Position numbers and translations under genes: made by a program
The notes under the pieces: generated by a model
Databases searched by the model: none
What the model was told of the DNA's origin: nothing
The model's input: the letters and a program-made list of their open reading frames with translations, nothing else
NCBI GenBank assembly: GCA_005888735.1
Contig: VBBN01000036.1
Span: forward strand, 1 to 64,000
Direction of reading: 5' to 3'
Length of the DNA: 64,000 nucleotides
From: Candidatus Bathyarchaeota archaeon
GTDB taxonomy: Archaea > Thermoproteota > Bathyarchaeia > 40CM-2-53-6
In this document: one piece after another, positions 33,493 through 41,890 of the stretch
Numbering within the stretch: the stretch's first letter is position 1
How the letters are laid out: every line of letters starts with the position of its first letter

Positions 33493-34473
33493 GTGAAGGG
33501 TCCAGTTCTGGTTTTTGCAGAGTCCTCAGGCTCTCAGCTCCGAAAGGCAGCTCTTGAAGCGGTCACCGCAGGAAGAAGGCTCGCCGATGAGTTGAAGGTC
33601 GAGGAGTACGTCCTCGCCATAGGCAACGGGCTGAAAGAGATTGGAACGGAACTGGGAAAGTATGGTGCTGATCGCTTACTCGTCTGCGAAGACCCGAGCC
33701 TAGGACTTTTTCATCCAGAATTCTATAAACAGATAGCGCTTGACGCCATTCGTAGAGTTGCACCTGGAACCATTCTTTTGCCGGCCACCTCTACGGGAAA
33801 AGACCTGGCTCCACGGCTTGCTATCCACCTTAACACAGGGCTCGCGACAGAATGCGTTCAGATAGGACTGGAGAACGGCGAATTTGTGGCTACACGTCCC
33901 GCTTACGCTGGAAAAGTACTCCTGAAGGTGAAAATAAATGGGTCCCCCAAGATTGCGACACTTCGCCCAAACGTTTTCACCGCGAAGGAAATTGTCCCGA
34001 GGAACCTGTCCGTTGAGAGATTGCTCTTCTCCAGGCCGGATACAAAGATGACCGTAAAGGAATCTGTTGCCCACGACGCGAAGAAAATGGACCTCACAGA
34101 GGCAAACGTCATAGTCTCAGGCGGCCGCGGGATGGGCGGTCCCGAAAACTACAAGATTCTCGAAGAATTGGCAGAAGTATTGGGGGGCGTTGTAGGTGCC
34201 TCGCGAGCCTCTGTGGACTCGGGCTGGCGGCCCCATTCAGACCAAGTCGGCCAAACGGGCAGAACAGTATCGCCTACGCTCTATGTTGCATGCGGCATAT
34301 CTGGAGCGATTCAGCACAAAGTGGGGATGGTTAATTCGAAGGTAATAGTGGCTATCAACAGGGACCCTGAAGCGCCCATTTTCGGCTTTGCCGATTATGG
34401 GATAGTCGGGGATGTTTTCGAGGTTGTTCCAGCCCTAACAAGGCAACTGCGAGAGTTTTACGGGAAGAGGTGA
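33493..34473 (+). CDS. etfA: Electron transfer flavoprotein alpha subunit (FixB-type)
   Basis: A 326-residue protein starting at GTG directly after the etfB stop. The C-terminal FAD domain has VSGGRGMGGPENYKILEELAEVLGG in split form, GASRASVDSGWRPHSDQVGQTG, IACGISGAIQHKVGM and INRDPEAPIFGFADYGIVGD, all characteristic of EtfA. It carries the FAD that passes electrons to the quinone reductase. Full length. Confidence 0.95.
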   Translation: MKGPVLVFAESSGSQLRKAALEAVTAGRRLADELKVEEYVLAIGNGLKEIGTELGKYGADRLLVCEDPSLGLFHPEFYKQIALDAIRRVAPGTILLPATSTGKDLAPRLAIHLNTGLATECVQIGLENGEFVATRPAYAGKVLLKVKINGSPKIATLRPNVFTAKEIVPRNLSVERLLFSRPDTKMTVKESVAHDAKKMDLTEANVIVSGGRGMGGPENYKILEELAEVLGGVVGASRASVDSGWRPHSDQVGQTGRTVSPTLYVACGISGAIQHKVGMVNSKVIVAINRDPEAPIFGFADYGIVGDVFEVVPALTRQLREFYGKR

Positions 34474-34482
34474 AGCTGGCTA

Positions 34483-34848
34483 TTAGGGGCTAGTCTTCTC
34501 TTCCATCTTACTTCTAAGGAACTTGGCAAGTTGCTTGCTGACCGGACTCCGTGATGTATCAATTACTGGCATCTCAACATTTCCTGATTTCACGGTGCTG
34601 CTGTAGTCGGACATGGGGGCGCAGCTTACTGAGGCCATGTAGAGCTCGCCTCTGGCATATTCCTCGGCCATTTCGGGCGGGGGTATGGCTTGAGCTGCGA
34701 AGACAACTCCGTCCGCCCAGGTCAACAGGACGGGCTGGCCCATTTTCATTACGAATGTAAACGCGTTGACTAGTTGCTGTGCTGTTTCGTACTTAACGAT
34801 CTCTCTAACGATAATTCTCTTGAGAGGCTCATATGAGATGTCCACCAT
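34483..34848 (-). CDS. Conserved hypothetical protein between the etf and fix units
   Basis: A 121-residue soluble protein with ATG start (MVDISYEPLKRIIVREIVKY is the start region, split at the end of the first helix). The centre, QPVLLTWADGVVFAAQAIPPPEMAEEYARG, looks like a Rossmann-like strand and loop; TVKSGNVEMPVIDTSRSPVSKQL follows. No known motif. It may be a DsrE-like fold, but that is only a guess. It lies between etfA (convergent) and fixX and is probably part of the leftward unit with fixCX. Confidence 0.6.
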   Translation of the reverse strand: MVDISYEPLKRIIVREIVKYETAQQLVNAFTFVMKMGQPVLLTWADGVVFAAQAIPPPEMAEEYARGELYMASVSCAPMSDYSSTVKSGNVEMPVIDTSRSPVSKQLAKFLRSKMEEKTSP

Positions 34849-34907
34849 GCTCTTACTCTTCTCGATTGTGCTGTGGATAAACCTAGGTTATGAGCGTTTG
34901 TAAGAAG

Positions 34908-35201
34908 TCATCCTTGCCTGAACGACACACCCTTTCCGCCCGCGGGATACTTCCAGTGAATTGCTTTTGCCCCGATTTTGTGGCATACTACGAGGCATGC
35001 CCCTGTCTCCAAGCATCCTTCTGTGTTGTAGTTCAGCTGGTCTTGCCAAGTGTAGACTCCTGCCGGGCAGATGTAGAGGCAAGGTTTCTTCTCGCACTCC
35101 TTGCAGAGTTCGGTTTCGACGGTTATGAAGGGCCGAGGGTCCTTCGTGAAGCTTACGAGTGCAAGACGTTTGTCCAGTGTCAGCTTGCCTTCTTGGCTCA
35201 T
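34908..35201 (-). CDS. fixX: Ferredoxin-like protein FixX
   Basis: A 97-residue protein. LCKECEKKPCLYICPAGVY and GCLETGACLVVCHKIGAKAI give the cysteine set of the FixX family, which supports one [4Fe-4S] cluster. It forms the electron-transfer end of the FixABCX complex with FixC. It starts one base after the fixC stop, so the two are coupled. Confidence 0.92.
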   Translation of the reverse strand: MSQEGKLTLDKRLALVSFTKDPRPFITVETELCKECEKKPCLYICPAGVYTWQDQLNYNTEGCLETGACLVVCHKIGAKAIHWKYPAGGKGVSFRQG

Positions 35202-36482
35202 CTAGAAGGTTCGAGCTCCTGCCAACAGGTCTCTTACTAGTGTAAGAGTGGACACTTTTCCTTTAGTTTGCGCACGCATCTCCTTGTAGATTTTCTTCTT
35301 GCCGGTCCCGTCCACTCGGTAGACTGCCTCTGCCGCGGAGCAAACGATTTCAGGATACACCCCGTACAGCCGACGGTTCCTCAAGTACGAGGGGACTTTA
35401 CTGAAGGTGTACATGTCCTTTAACGCGGGGTCCTTACGGAGTCTTGTCTCGTAAGACTGAAGGTTTCCTGCTGAGTAGTCTTTCGTTTTCTTAGCATCAA
35501 GGATCGTGGTCGCCGCTGCCATTCCTGCTATCATCGCCATGTCGACTCCTCTGAACGTGTATCCGTTGTTTAACAGGTGGCCCGCAGCATCTCCAGCCAC
35601 CAGCATTCCGCCCGTGAAGGGCCGAGTCAACATTCGGGGGCCTGCCTCAGGGATCATGTGCGCATTGTACTCCCTGTTCTTGCCTCCTTTGATGAGACGC
35701 TGGACTTTCGGGTGGGCCCGGAGTCTATCCAAGAGGCTGTGTGAGGGTTTTGCTTGAATGGAAACATCGTCTCCTCCAACAACGAGGCCAAGTGCAATAC
35801 TGTCCTTGTTTGTGTAGAGAAATCCACCCCCTCTAAGTCCATCAGTGCAAGACCCCGCGAACACGTGGGCGGCCCCTTCTCCCTGGTCCACGCCGAAACG
35901 TTCCTCGATTGTCCCCGGTGAGATTTCAATCACATCTTTCATACCTATGGAGATTTGTTGCGGTTCCAGCATTTTCACAAGCCCCGCCTTTCTCGCCAGC
36001 CCTGTAGTCGTACCGTCACAGGCAATAACCGCGTCAGTGGGAATCTTGTCCTCTCCTGCGATGATTCCCTTCACCTGTCCGTTTTCGACTATAAGGTCGT
36101 CCACCAAAGAATCAGTGATCACCTGCGCCCCCGCTTTCTCAGCCTGCTCAGCGAGCCACTTGTCGAATTTCGCTCTGACGGCCGAGAAGCTTTGCTCGGG
36201 ATCCTTGACCTCGTACTCGAGGGTGAAGGCGCTGTCGTTGGACATGAAGGTAATTCCCTCCTTTCGAATGAATCTTTCAACTGGGGCGTCCTTCCACGCG
36301 TCCCCTAGGAGGCGTTTGAGGGCGTAGGTGTAGATTCGCCCGCCGAACACGTTCTTGGAGCCTGGGAAACTTCCTCTCTCGACTAGAAGCACCTGAACTC
36401 CTTGTCTCGCGAGCGTAATCGCGGCCGCGCTTCCGGCTGGACCCGCTCCCACTACCGCTACTTCGAATCCTTCTCCGGACAA
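35202..36482 (-). CDS. fixC: FixC-type ETF-quinone oxidoreductase flavoprotein
   Basis: A 426-residue FAD protein starting at TTG. VAVVGAGPAGSAAAITLARQG is the dinucleotide-binding loop, followed by LLVERGSFPGSKNVFGG, a conserved middle with VIACDGTTTGLARK, and GGMLVAGDAAGHLLNNGY with the second FAD motif. FixC takes electrons from EtfBA and delivers them to quinone or, in bifurcating systems, to ferredoxin. Here etfBA are 400 bases away on the opposite strand. A full fixABCX set is therefore present, split in two convergent units. Confidence 0.92.
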   Translation of the reverse strand: MSGEGFEVAVVGAGPAGSAAAITLARQGVQVLLVERGSFPGSKNVFGGRIYTYALKRLLGDAWKDAPVERFIRKEGITFMSNDSAFTLEYEVKDPEQSFSAVRAKFDKWLAEQAEKAGAQVITDSLVDDLIVENGQVKGIIAGEDKIPTDAVIACDGTTTGLARKAGLVKMLEPQQISIGMKDVIEISPGTIEERFGVDQGEGAAHVFAGSCTDGLRGGGFLYTNKDSIALGLVVGGDDVSIQAKPSHSLLDRLRAHPKVQRLIKGGKNREYNAHMIPEAGPRMLTRPFTGGMLVAGDAAGHLLNNGYTFRGVDMAMIAGMAAATTILDAKKTKDYSAGNLQSYETRLRKDPALKDMYTFSKVPSYLRNRRLYGVYPEIVCSAAEAVYRVDGTGKKKIYKEMRAQTKGKVSTLTLVRDLLAGARTF

Positions 36483-36525
36483 GTCTGGGAGGAGGGTCGG
36501 AATTGGGAGCTTATTCGGTTTGGCT

Positions 36526-37041
36526 CTAGCCTTTCCGAGGCTCTTCCTTCCACCGTCCGTCGAGAATCTCTTGGATCAGATCCATCGCCCTCTTGACTTG
36601 TCGCTGGAGAGCCATCGGATCGTATCCAACGGGTGGTTTAGTGTTGAGGTAGCGTTTGTACATGTCGAAGTCGAGGAATTTCTTGCTGGTCTCGAAGATT
36701 GACATTAGGGCCGGGCTGTCCATCGTTTCCAGGTCTGACCGGCGGCAGTGGTATAGCCCGTCGTCTCTTGCAAAAGTGATCTTTTCGTTTCCTTGGGAGT
36801 CATTGTGCATGTCCTCCCAGAGGTTCCTATCGACCTCGTTCTCCTGAACGATTCCGTGGGCGACTTTAGACTCATACGCGCGATAGAGGAGCTCCGCGTC
36901 TTTCTCAGAGACTTCCAAAGCCTTGGAGATTTGGGGGAGTGTCAGTCCTTTCTTTCGCAGGTAGTAGCAGGCTTCCTGCATGTAGCCCTCAACACCATCG
37001 TTCGGATTTTCTTCAGGAGAATCCAAGACCATACCCTCCAC
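36526..37041 (-). CDS. Conserved hypothetical protein with a helix-turn-helix-like region
   Basis: A 171-residue acidic protein. YMQEACYYLRKKGLTLPQISKALEVSEKDAELLYRAYESK fits a helix-turn-helix of the sigma-70-region-4 or MarR-like type (residues about 20-60), followed by a charged middle and a C-terminal helix that ends in basic residues. I do not recognise the family. It is 43 bases upstream of fixC in the same direction and may regulate or assist the Fix proteins; this is inference. Confidence 0.62.
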   Translation of the reverse strand: MEGMVLDSPEENPNDGVEGYMQEACYYLRKKGLTLPQISKALEVSEKDAELLYRAYESKVAHGIVQENEVDRNLWEDMHNDSQGNEKITFARDDGLYHCRRSDLETMDSPALMSIFETSKKFLDFDMYKRYLNTKPPVGYDPMALQRQVKRAMDLIQEILDGRWKEEPRKG

Positions 37042-37178
37042 ACTCCGCTCCTAACATTTCCTAGAGTCTAATAGGACAATTGGCCTCTGCGACATGTTGG
37101 GGACGGCTTCTTTGAGCCGTGGTCTTAGCTTGGGCCCTTATGAAAGTTGCCTGGAAGGGGAGCTCCCTTTTTTTCGGG

Positions 37179-37553
37179 TTATTTCTTGAAGAATCTCTTA
37201 CATTGACGGCACTGAAATCGGTTATCAGAAACCGACTTGAGTTCGACGTTGCAGTGGGGGCATACGTCGAGCGGCGTGACGCGTGAGGTATTCTCGGGCC
37301 CTGATGCAGAAGCTGCAGGCGAGACCAGAAAGCCGAACCCTGACCTCCTTGAGAAAAACAGAAAGGTCCCCCCCACGATCGCAACGCCTGCCAGACCGGC
37401 GGAAACGACTAATCCGTTAGAGGCCCAGAAAGAGTCGAGGTACTGACGCATGAACCTGTTGTTGAGATATTCGCTGTAAATCCACAAGCCTAGCAGAATG
37501 TTCACGGCCAACTGAACAGCGTTCAGTGTTACGCTTCGATTCGGCTGAATCAA
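37179..37553 (-). CDS. Two-helix membrane protein with a C-terminal zinc ribbon
   Basis: The frame is open back to 37712 but overlaps the acyl-CoA dehydrogenase gene there; a TATA-like sequence (minus CTTAACTTTA, 37577-37586) supports TTG at 37553, giving 124 residues. Two hydrophobic helices (LNAVQLAVNILLGLWIYSEYL and SNGLVVSAGLAGVAIVGGTF) are joined by an outside loop NNRFMRQYLDSFW. The C-terminus CPHCNVELKSVSDNRFQCRQC is a zinc ribbon. The first helix and loop resemble those of the proteins at 55460 and 55804 (aromatic run ending EYxNN or EYFSN). Function unknown. Confidence 0.65.
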   Translation of the reverse strand: MIQPNRSVTLNAVQLAVNILLGLWIYSEYLNNRFMRQYLDSFWASNGLVVSAGLAGVAIVGGTFLFFSRRSGFGFLVSPAASASGPENTSRVTPLDVCPHCNVELKSVSDNRFQCRQCKRFFKK

Positions 37554-37683
37554 ATCATTACTAGAACGTGTCGCCCTAAAGTTAAGTCTATTCAAATGTT
37601 GAAACATCACACGAATGGAGTGTGGAACGCCGCCACTCCACCGCAGCTCCGGCTCAGCCAAATGGTGAGAGCTTTGGGGCGCA

Positions 37684-38910
37684 TCACTTGTAAGCTTCGA
37701 AATCCGTTCCAAGCAGAGAGACAGCTATCTTTTGAACCATGATCTCGTCTGTTCCTTCATAGATTCTGCACACTCGTGTGTCGACCAGATGGCGTGGCGC
37801 ACGAGTTTCGAAGCTGTAGCCGCTAGAGCCGAAAATTTGGACTGCTCGATCCGCCGCGTCAAAAGACGCGTTTGAAGCGAAATATTTCGCTTTTGCAATC
37901 GCTACATCTGCTACCTCCCGCAAGTCAAGGTTGGCCGGTTGCTCATCGCTCTTCTGCTTGAGAAGGGCTGCTTTGTAGACAAGGTTCTTCGCAGCGTCGA
38001 GGTTGGTGGACATGATTCCGATATGTCTCTGGACGAGCTGGTGCTTTCCTATCAGCTTGCCGTGCTGGACCCTCTGCTTTGCATAACTGACTGACTCCTC
38101 TATGCAGTCCTCGATTACGCCGAGGCAGCCTCCGGCGACGCTAAGCCTTCCGCTCATCAATCCTGAATACGCGACACCCAGACCCTTACCCACCGGCCCA
38201 AGCAGGTTTTCCCTTGGAATCTTACAGTTGTCGAGGAAGATCGACCCTGTGTCGGAAGTTGGCATTCCGAGCTTGTGCTTCTGCTGCTGGCTGGTATATC
38301 CCTCAAATCCTTTCTCGGCAATGAACGCGCACATTCCCTCTCTCTTTCCTTTCGGATAGGCAAAGATAACGGCCGAATCAGCGATGCTACCGTTGGAAAT
38401 CCAGGCCTTGCTGCCGTTGAGCAGGTAGTGTGTTCCTCTGTCTTCGAAACTCGTCCTTAGAGAAGACGGGTCGCTGCCCGCAGTTGGCTCGGTCAGCCCG
38501 AAACACATCACCTTTTCTCCCCTGGTCGCAGGAGGAAGATAGCGCTCCTTCTGTTCCTCGCTCCCCCATTTCTGCACGGTCAGTTGTCCTAATGACACGT
38601 GTCCTGAGAGGAAGGTTCGGACCCCTGTTCCCTCTCTCCCAATTCGCTCGAGTGCTAGGGCATACGTTAGAATGTCCGCGCCCTGCCCTTCGCCGTAGAG
38701 GCGGGATATCGGCAGCCCTAGAAGCTTAGCTTTCTTGAATATTGGAACCAGGTGCTGGTTGAACCTGCTTGCAAGATATGCCTCGTCCTCGAAAGGACGC
38801 AATTCTCGGCAAGCCCGGTCAACTTCTTCAAGGATGAGCCTTTGTTCTTCGGAGACGTCAAAGTTCATCTGAGAGAGATCGTCTATGCCCGTTTCAGCAA
38901 TCGTCTTCAT
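37684..38910 (-). CDS. Acyl-CoA dehydrogenase
   Basis: A 408-residue flavoprotein. FGLTEPTAGSDPSSLRTSF is the FAD/substrate motif, WISNGSIADSAVIFA the second, and RIYEGTDEIMVQKIAVSL holds the catalytic Glu in the EGT motif at the right place (position about 385). It would oxidise an acyl-CoA such as a fatty acid or branched-chain amino-acid derivative, handing electrons to EtfBA encoded nearby. Full length. It is divergent from the AbrB-like gene. Confidence 0.94.
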   Translation of the reverse strand: MKTIAETGIDDLSQMNFDVSEEQRLILEEVDRACRELRPFEDEAYLASRFNQHLVPIFKKAKLLGLPISRLYGEGQGADILTYALALERIGREGTGVRTFLSGHVSLGQLTVQKWGSEEQKERYLPPATRGEKVMCFGLTEPTAGSDPSSLRTSFEDRGTHYLLNGSKAWISNGSIADSAVIFAYPKGKREGMCAFIAEKGFEGYTSQQQKHKLGMPTSDTGSIFLDNCKIPRENLLGPVGKGLGVAYSGLMSGRLSVAGGCLGVIEDCIEESVSYAKQRVQHGKLIGKHQLVQRHIGIMSTNLDAAKNLVYKAALLKQKSDEQPANLDLREVADVAIAKAKYFASNASFDAADRAVQIFGSSGYSFETRAPRHLVDTRVCRIYEGTDEIMVQKIAVSLLGTDFEAYK

Positions 38911-38961
38911 TTCGAGTCCAAAGCCCTAGTGCGTGATTAATGTGCGTTTTGCCCTCAAAAC

Positions 38962-38968
38962 ATTATAT
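38962..38968 (+). promoter_or_regulatory. TATA box of the AbrB-like gene
   Basis: ATTATAT lies about 40 bases before the TTG start at 39004. It is the clearest AT-rich box in this divergent spacer, which must also hold the acyl-CoA dehydrogenase promoter. Confidence 0.5.
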
Positions 38969-39003
38969 CGCCCGGGAATGATGCTCCCGCTTGGGGACGC
39001 TGT

Positions 39004-39168
39004 TTGCCAATTCAAGTTGACGAGGAGGACATTCCCTTCTTTGCAGAGGTAATTGCCGGCGGCAGAATTACTATACCTGAAGAAATCCGGAAAATATTCG
39101 GAGTGAAGGACGGGGACCACGTAATGTGCCGCGTCCGACTCGTAAAGAGAGCCGAAGACGTCAAGTGA
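39004..39168 (+). CDS. SpoVT/AbrB-like DNA-binding protein
   Basis: A 55-codon frame with TTG start (MPIQVDEEDIPFFAEV) and TGA stop. The centre GRITIPEEIRKIFGVKDGDHV is the swapped-hairpin AbrB/MazE domain: Gly-Arg-Ile/Val-Thr-Ile/Leu-Pro, then a helix and a GVKDGD turn. The domain usually dimerises and binds DNA, either as a regulator or as an antitoxin. No toxin gene adjoins. It is read divergently from the acyl-CoA dehydrogenase, which it may regulate. Confidence 0.82.
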   Translation: MPIQVDEEDIPFFAEVIAGGRITIPEEIRKIFGVKDGDHVMCRVRLVKRAEDVK

Positions 39169-39324
39169 CAAGACCCCGTGGTCAAAATCTGAAGTCATTT
39201 CTCAGTTAAACCGTGATCGCTCTAGGACTCTGACTATTTTCTCAGAATTTGCTGTAAAACCTACCACTCGCTGAGCAGGGGCACACATGAGTCTCCATAT
39301 AGCTGGAACACTTAAAATAGACGC

Positions 39325-40377
39325 TTGCCAACGGTCCAATCAGAGCCCCAGTTGACACTGGCCGTCTCCGATCTCACGAGGGTCATGGACGGCTTTAGAG
39401 ACCGGTCCATACTTGTCGCCGGGGACTTGATGGTTGACCGGTATGTTGTCTGTCAAGGTAGAAAACTCTCCAGAGAAGCACCCGTTCCGGTCGCAGACTA
39501 TGTCTCTGAAGAGCTCGTCTTTGGAGGTGCAGCGAATCTTGCAAACAACCTACTCTCGCTCGGTGCGAGAGTGAAAGTGCTGGGGGTTGTGGGAAAGGAC
39601 GATCCGGGCAAATGGCTTCAGGACGAGCTGGGCAGGAAGGGCGTCGATGTCTCTGGAATCATTGTTACCAATAGACCAACCAGCCTCAAGACCCGGTTCA
39701 TCCTCAACCACAGGCAATACCTTCGTATCGACAAGGAGTCGCGGTCAGACGTTGAAGCGCACGTAACGAAGCAGTTTCTGAACGAGCTCAAACCTTCCGT
39801 TCAAGAAGCTGATGGAGTCGTCCTCTCCGACTACGACAAGGGAGTGATAACCTCCGAGCTGATAAGCAACGTCGTTGAGGAATGTAGAATCCAAGGAAAG
39901 AAAGTGCTGGCACAGCCCAAGGTCCGACACTACCTTGATTACATCGGTGTTTCCATGGTGAAGTCGAACGTTCGTGAAGCAACAATCGCGACAGGGGTTT
40001 CGATGATCAACGATACTTCCCTCCGCAATATGGGCCATAATCTCATGACTCGCCTCGAGTGCGAGAGTATTCTTTTGACCCGTAGCGAGCACGGGATGAT
40101 CCTCTTTGAGAAGAAGAACATCACCAGCTTTCCCCCCTTCAAAGGACCAAAGCCAGGCTTCAACGCGGTAGGAGTCAGAGACTGCATGACTGCAGTACTC
40201 GCGGCTTCGCTGGCTTCAGGGTCCCCGGTTAAAGAAGCAGTTCTTCTAGCCGGTCTTGCCGCATCGCAACAGGCTGACAAGATAGGCACGGTGGTCGTGG
40301 ACTTGAACGAGCTCAAGTCTCAAGCTGACATTACAGTTGAGCTTGCAGAACGGATAGTTCAGGTTCCGGTCCACTAG
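39325..40377 (+). CDS. PfkB/RfaE-type sugar kinase, atypical
   Basis: A 350-residue frame from TTG at 39325; a TATA-like CTTAAAATA (39311-39319) favours the TTG at 39352 as start (341 residues). The order matches the heptose-7-phosphate kinase group: SILVAGDLMVDRYV, then FGGAANLANNLLSLGARV and VVGKDDPGKWLQDEL, and a C-terminal phosphate loop. The catalytic loop reads AVGVRDCMTAVL instead of the usual GAGD; the Asp is kept but two Gly are changed, and the expected Asn-bearing K-P-N-x-x-E reads VKSNVREA. It heads a pentose phosphate operon, so a phosphorylated sugar is likely handled, but activity may be changed. Confidence 0.8.
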   Translation: MPTVQSEPQLTLAVSDLTRVMDGFRDRSILVAGDLMVDRYVVCQGRKLSREAPVPVADYVSEELVFGGAANLANNLLSLGARVKVLGVVGKDDPGKWLQDELGRKGVDVSGIIVTNRPTSLKTRFILNHRQYLRIDKESRSDVEAHVTKQFLNELKPSVQEADGVVLSDYDKGVITSELISNVVEECRIQGKKVLAQPKVRHYLDYIGVSMVKSNVREATIATGVSMINDTSLRNMGHNLMTRLECESILLTRSEHGMILFEKKNITSFPPFKGPKPGFNAVGVRDCMTAVLAASLASGSPVKEAVLLAGLAASQQADKIGTVVVDLNELKSQADITVELAERIVQVPVH

Positions 40378-40379
40378 GA

Positions 40380-41201
40380 ATGGAACAATCCCAAATTCCC
40401 ATCGGCATGCTCATTCAGAAAGCGGTTAAGATCCGAACCCATATTCTCGAGATGGTCGCGGAGGCAAAGTCCGGCCATCCAGGCGGCAGCCTCTCTGCAG
40501 TCGAGATTCTCGTTTCACTTTATTTCCACAAAATGCGGGTGGACCCTAAACGCCCGGACTGGCCTGACAGGGATCGATTCGTCCTCTCGAAGGGACACGC
40601 TGCCCCCGTACTGTTCGCAACCCTTGCAGAGAAAGGGTTCATTCCCACCAGCGAGCTCAAAACCCTGCGGAAGCTAAACAGCAACCTCCAAGGCCACCCA
40701 GACCTCAGGGTTCCAGGTGTAGAGTTTCCCGGAGGTTCCTTGGGAATCGGCCTCTCAGCAGCAATTGGGATGGCTTTGGCTGGAAAGCTGGACAGGAGAG
40801 ATTCTCGAGTATACGCGCTTCTAGGCGATGGCGAGCTTGATGAGGGCGAGACCTGGGAGGCCGCTATGGCGGCGCCAAAATTCAAGCTAGACAATCTCAC
40901 AGCAATCGTTGACAGGAACGGCATACAACAAGACGGTCTTACTGAGCAGATCATGCCGAAGGAACCTGTTGGTTACAAATGGCGCGCGTTCAACTGGCAC
41001 GTGCTGGAGGTTGACGGTTTCGACTTTCGACAGATAATCGACGCCCTCGACAAGGCGGAGAACATGCGCAACCGACCGACCGTCATCATCGCTCATACAG
41101 TGAAGGGGAAGGGCGTCTCGTTCATGGAATGGGACCCGGCGTATCACGGCAAGGCTCCGGACAAAGATACGGTCCGAAAACTTGTCGAGACGATGCGATA
41201 G
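40380..41201 (+). CDS. Transketolase, N-terminal (thiamine diphosphate) subunit
   Basis: A 273-residue protein with SGHPGGSLSAVEILVSLYF, FVLSKGHAAPVLFATLAEKG and GDGELDEGETWEAAMAAP, the diphosphate and metal motifs, with NGIQQDG after. The second half of the enzyme (pyrimidine-binding domain) is the separate gene at 41890. Split transketolases are usual in archaea. Coupled to rpe. Confidence 0.94.
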   Translation: MEQSQIPIGMLIQKAVKIRTHILEMVAEAKSGHPGGSLSAVEILVSLYFHKMRVDPKRPDWPDRDRFVLSKGHAAPVLFATLAEKGFIPTSELKTLRKLNSNLQGHPDLRVPGVEFPGGSLGIGLSAAIGMALAGKLDRRDSRVYALLGDGELDEGETWEAAMAAPKFKLDNLTAIVDRNGIQQDGLTEQIMPKEPVGYKWRAFNWHVLEVDGFDFRQIIDALDKAENMRNRPTVIIAHTVKGKGVSFMEWDPAYHGKAPDKDTVRKLVETMR

Positions 41202-41203
41202 GG

Positions 41204-41890
41204 ATGAATCGGGTCAAGATTGCACCTTCTATTCTAGCGGCAGACCATGCTGACCTCAAGGGAGAGATAGGAAAGGCGGAATCAGCCGGAGCGGACATGA
41301 TTCACGTGGACGTTGCTGATGGGCATTTTGCCCCCAACATAAGTATGGGGCCCGACACTGTCCGTTCCATACGTGCAACCACGCGCCTTCCTCTTGACGT
41401 GCACTTGATGATTTCTGAGCCAGAGAAATTCGTAGGGTCGTTTCTCTCCGCGGGAAGCGACATCATTACAGTTCACACAGAGGTTGTCGAGGAGAAGCAG
41501 GTATCCAAACTTTCGAAGACTATTCGAGAGCAGGACAAGAAACTCGGTCTTGCACTGAAACCCTCTACGCCTATCCCGCCATGGTTCAAATCGAACCTAG
41601 CCAGCATTGACCTCGTTCTGATACTTGCTGTGAACCCTGGATTTCCCGGTCAGCGGTTCATGCCAGAAGTCTTACCCAAAGTTGGACAGGTGCTAGAGCT
41701 CGCTCACCCTGCTCACATCGAACTAGAATTGGACGGGGGGATTGACCAAGGAAACGCCCCCGTTATTGTCCGGGCGGGGGCGACCATTCTGGTCGCCGGC
41801 GCATCAATTTTCAGAAAAGGTGATGTTAAATCCGCCGTCCATGAGATGAGGACCGTCATCGATAGGACCCTTCAGGAGGTATCAGCATAG
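41204..41890 (+). CDS. rpe: Ribulose-phosphate 3-epimerase
   Basis: From ATG at 41204 the protein has 228 residues; the frame runs further upstream but that part overlaps the transketolase gene. IAPSILAADHADLKGEI, MIHVDVADGHFAPNIS, PLDVHLMISEPEKFV, ILAVNPGFPGQRF and ELDGGIDQGNAPVIVRAG are the expected TIM-barrel motifs, with metal-binding His and Asp. It interconverts ribulose- and xylulose-5-phosphate. Inserted between the two transketolase halves. Confidence 0.95.
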   Translation: MNRVKIAPSILAADHADLKGEIGKAESAGADMIHVDVADGHFAPNISMGPDTVRSIRATTRLPLDVHLMISEPEKFVGSFLSAGSDIITVHTEVVEEKQVSKLSKTIREQDKKLGLALKPSTPIPPWFKSNLASIDLVLILAVNPGFPGQRFMPEVLPKVGQVLELAHPAHIELELDGGIDQGNAPVIVRAGATILVAGASIFRKGDVKSAVHEMRTVIDRTLQEVSA

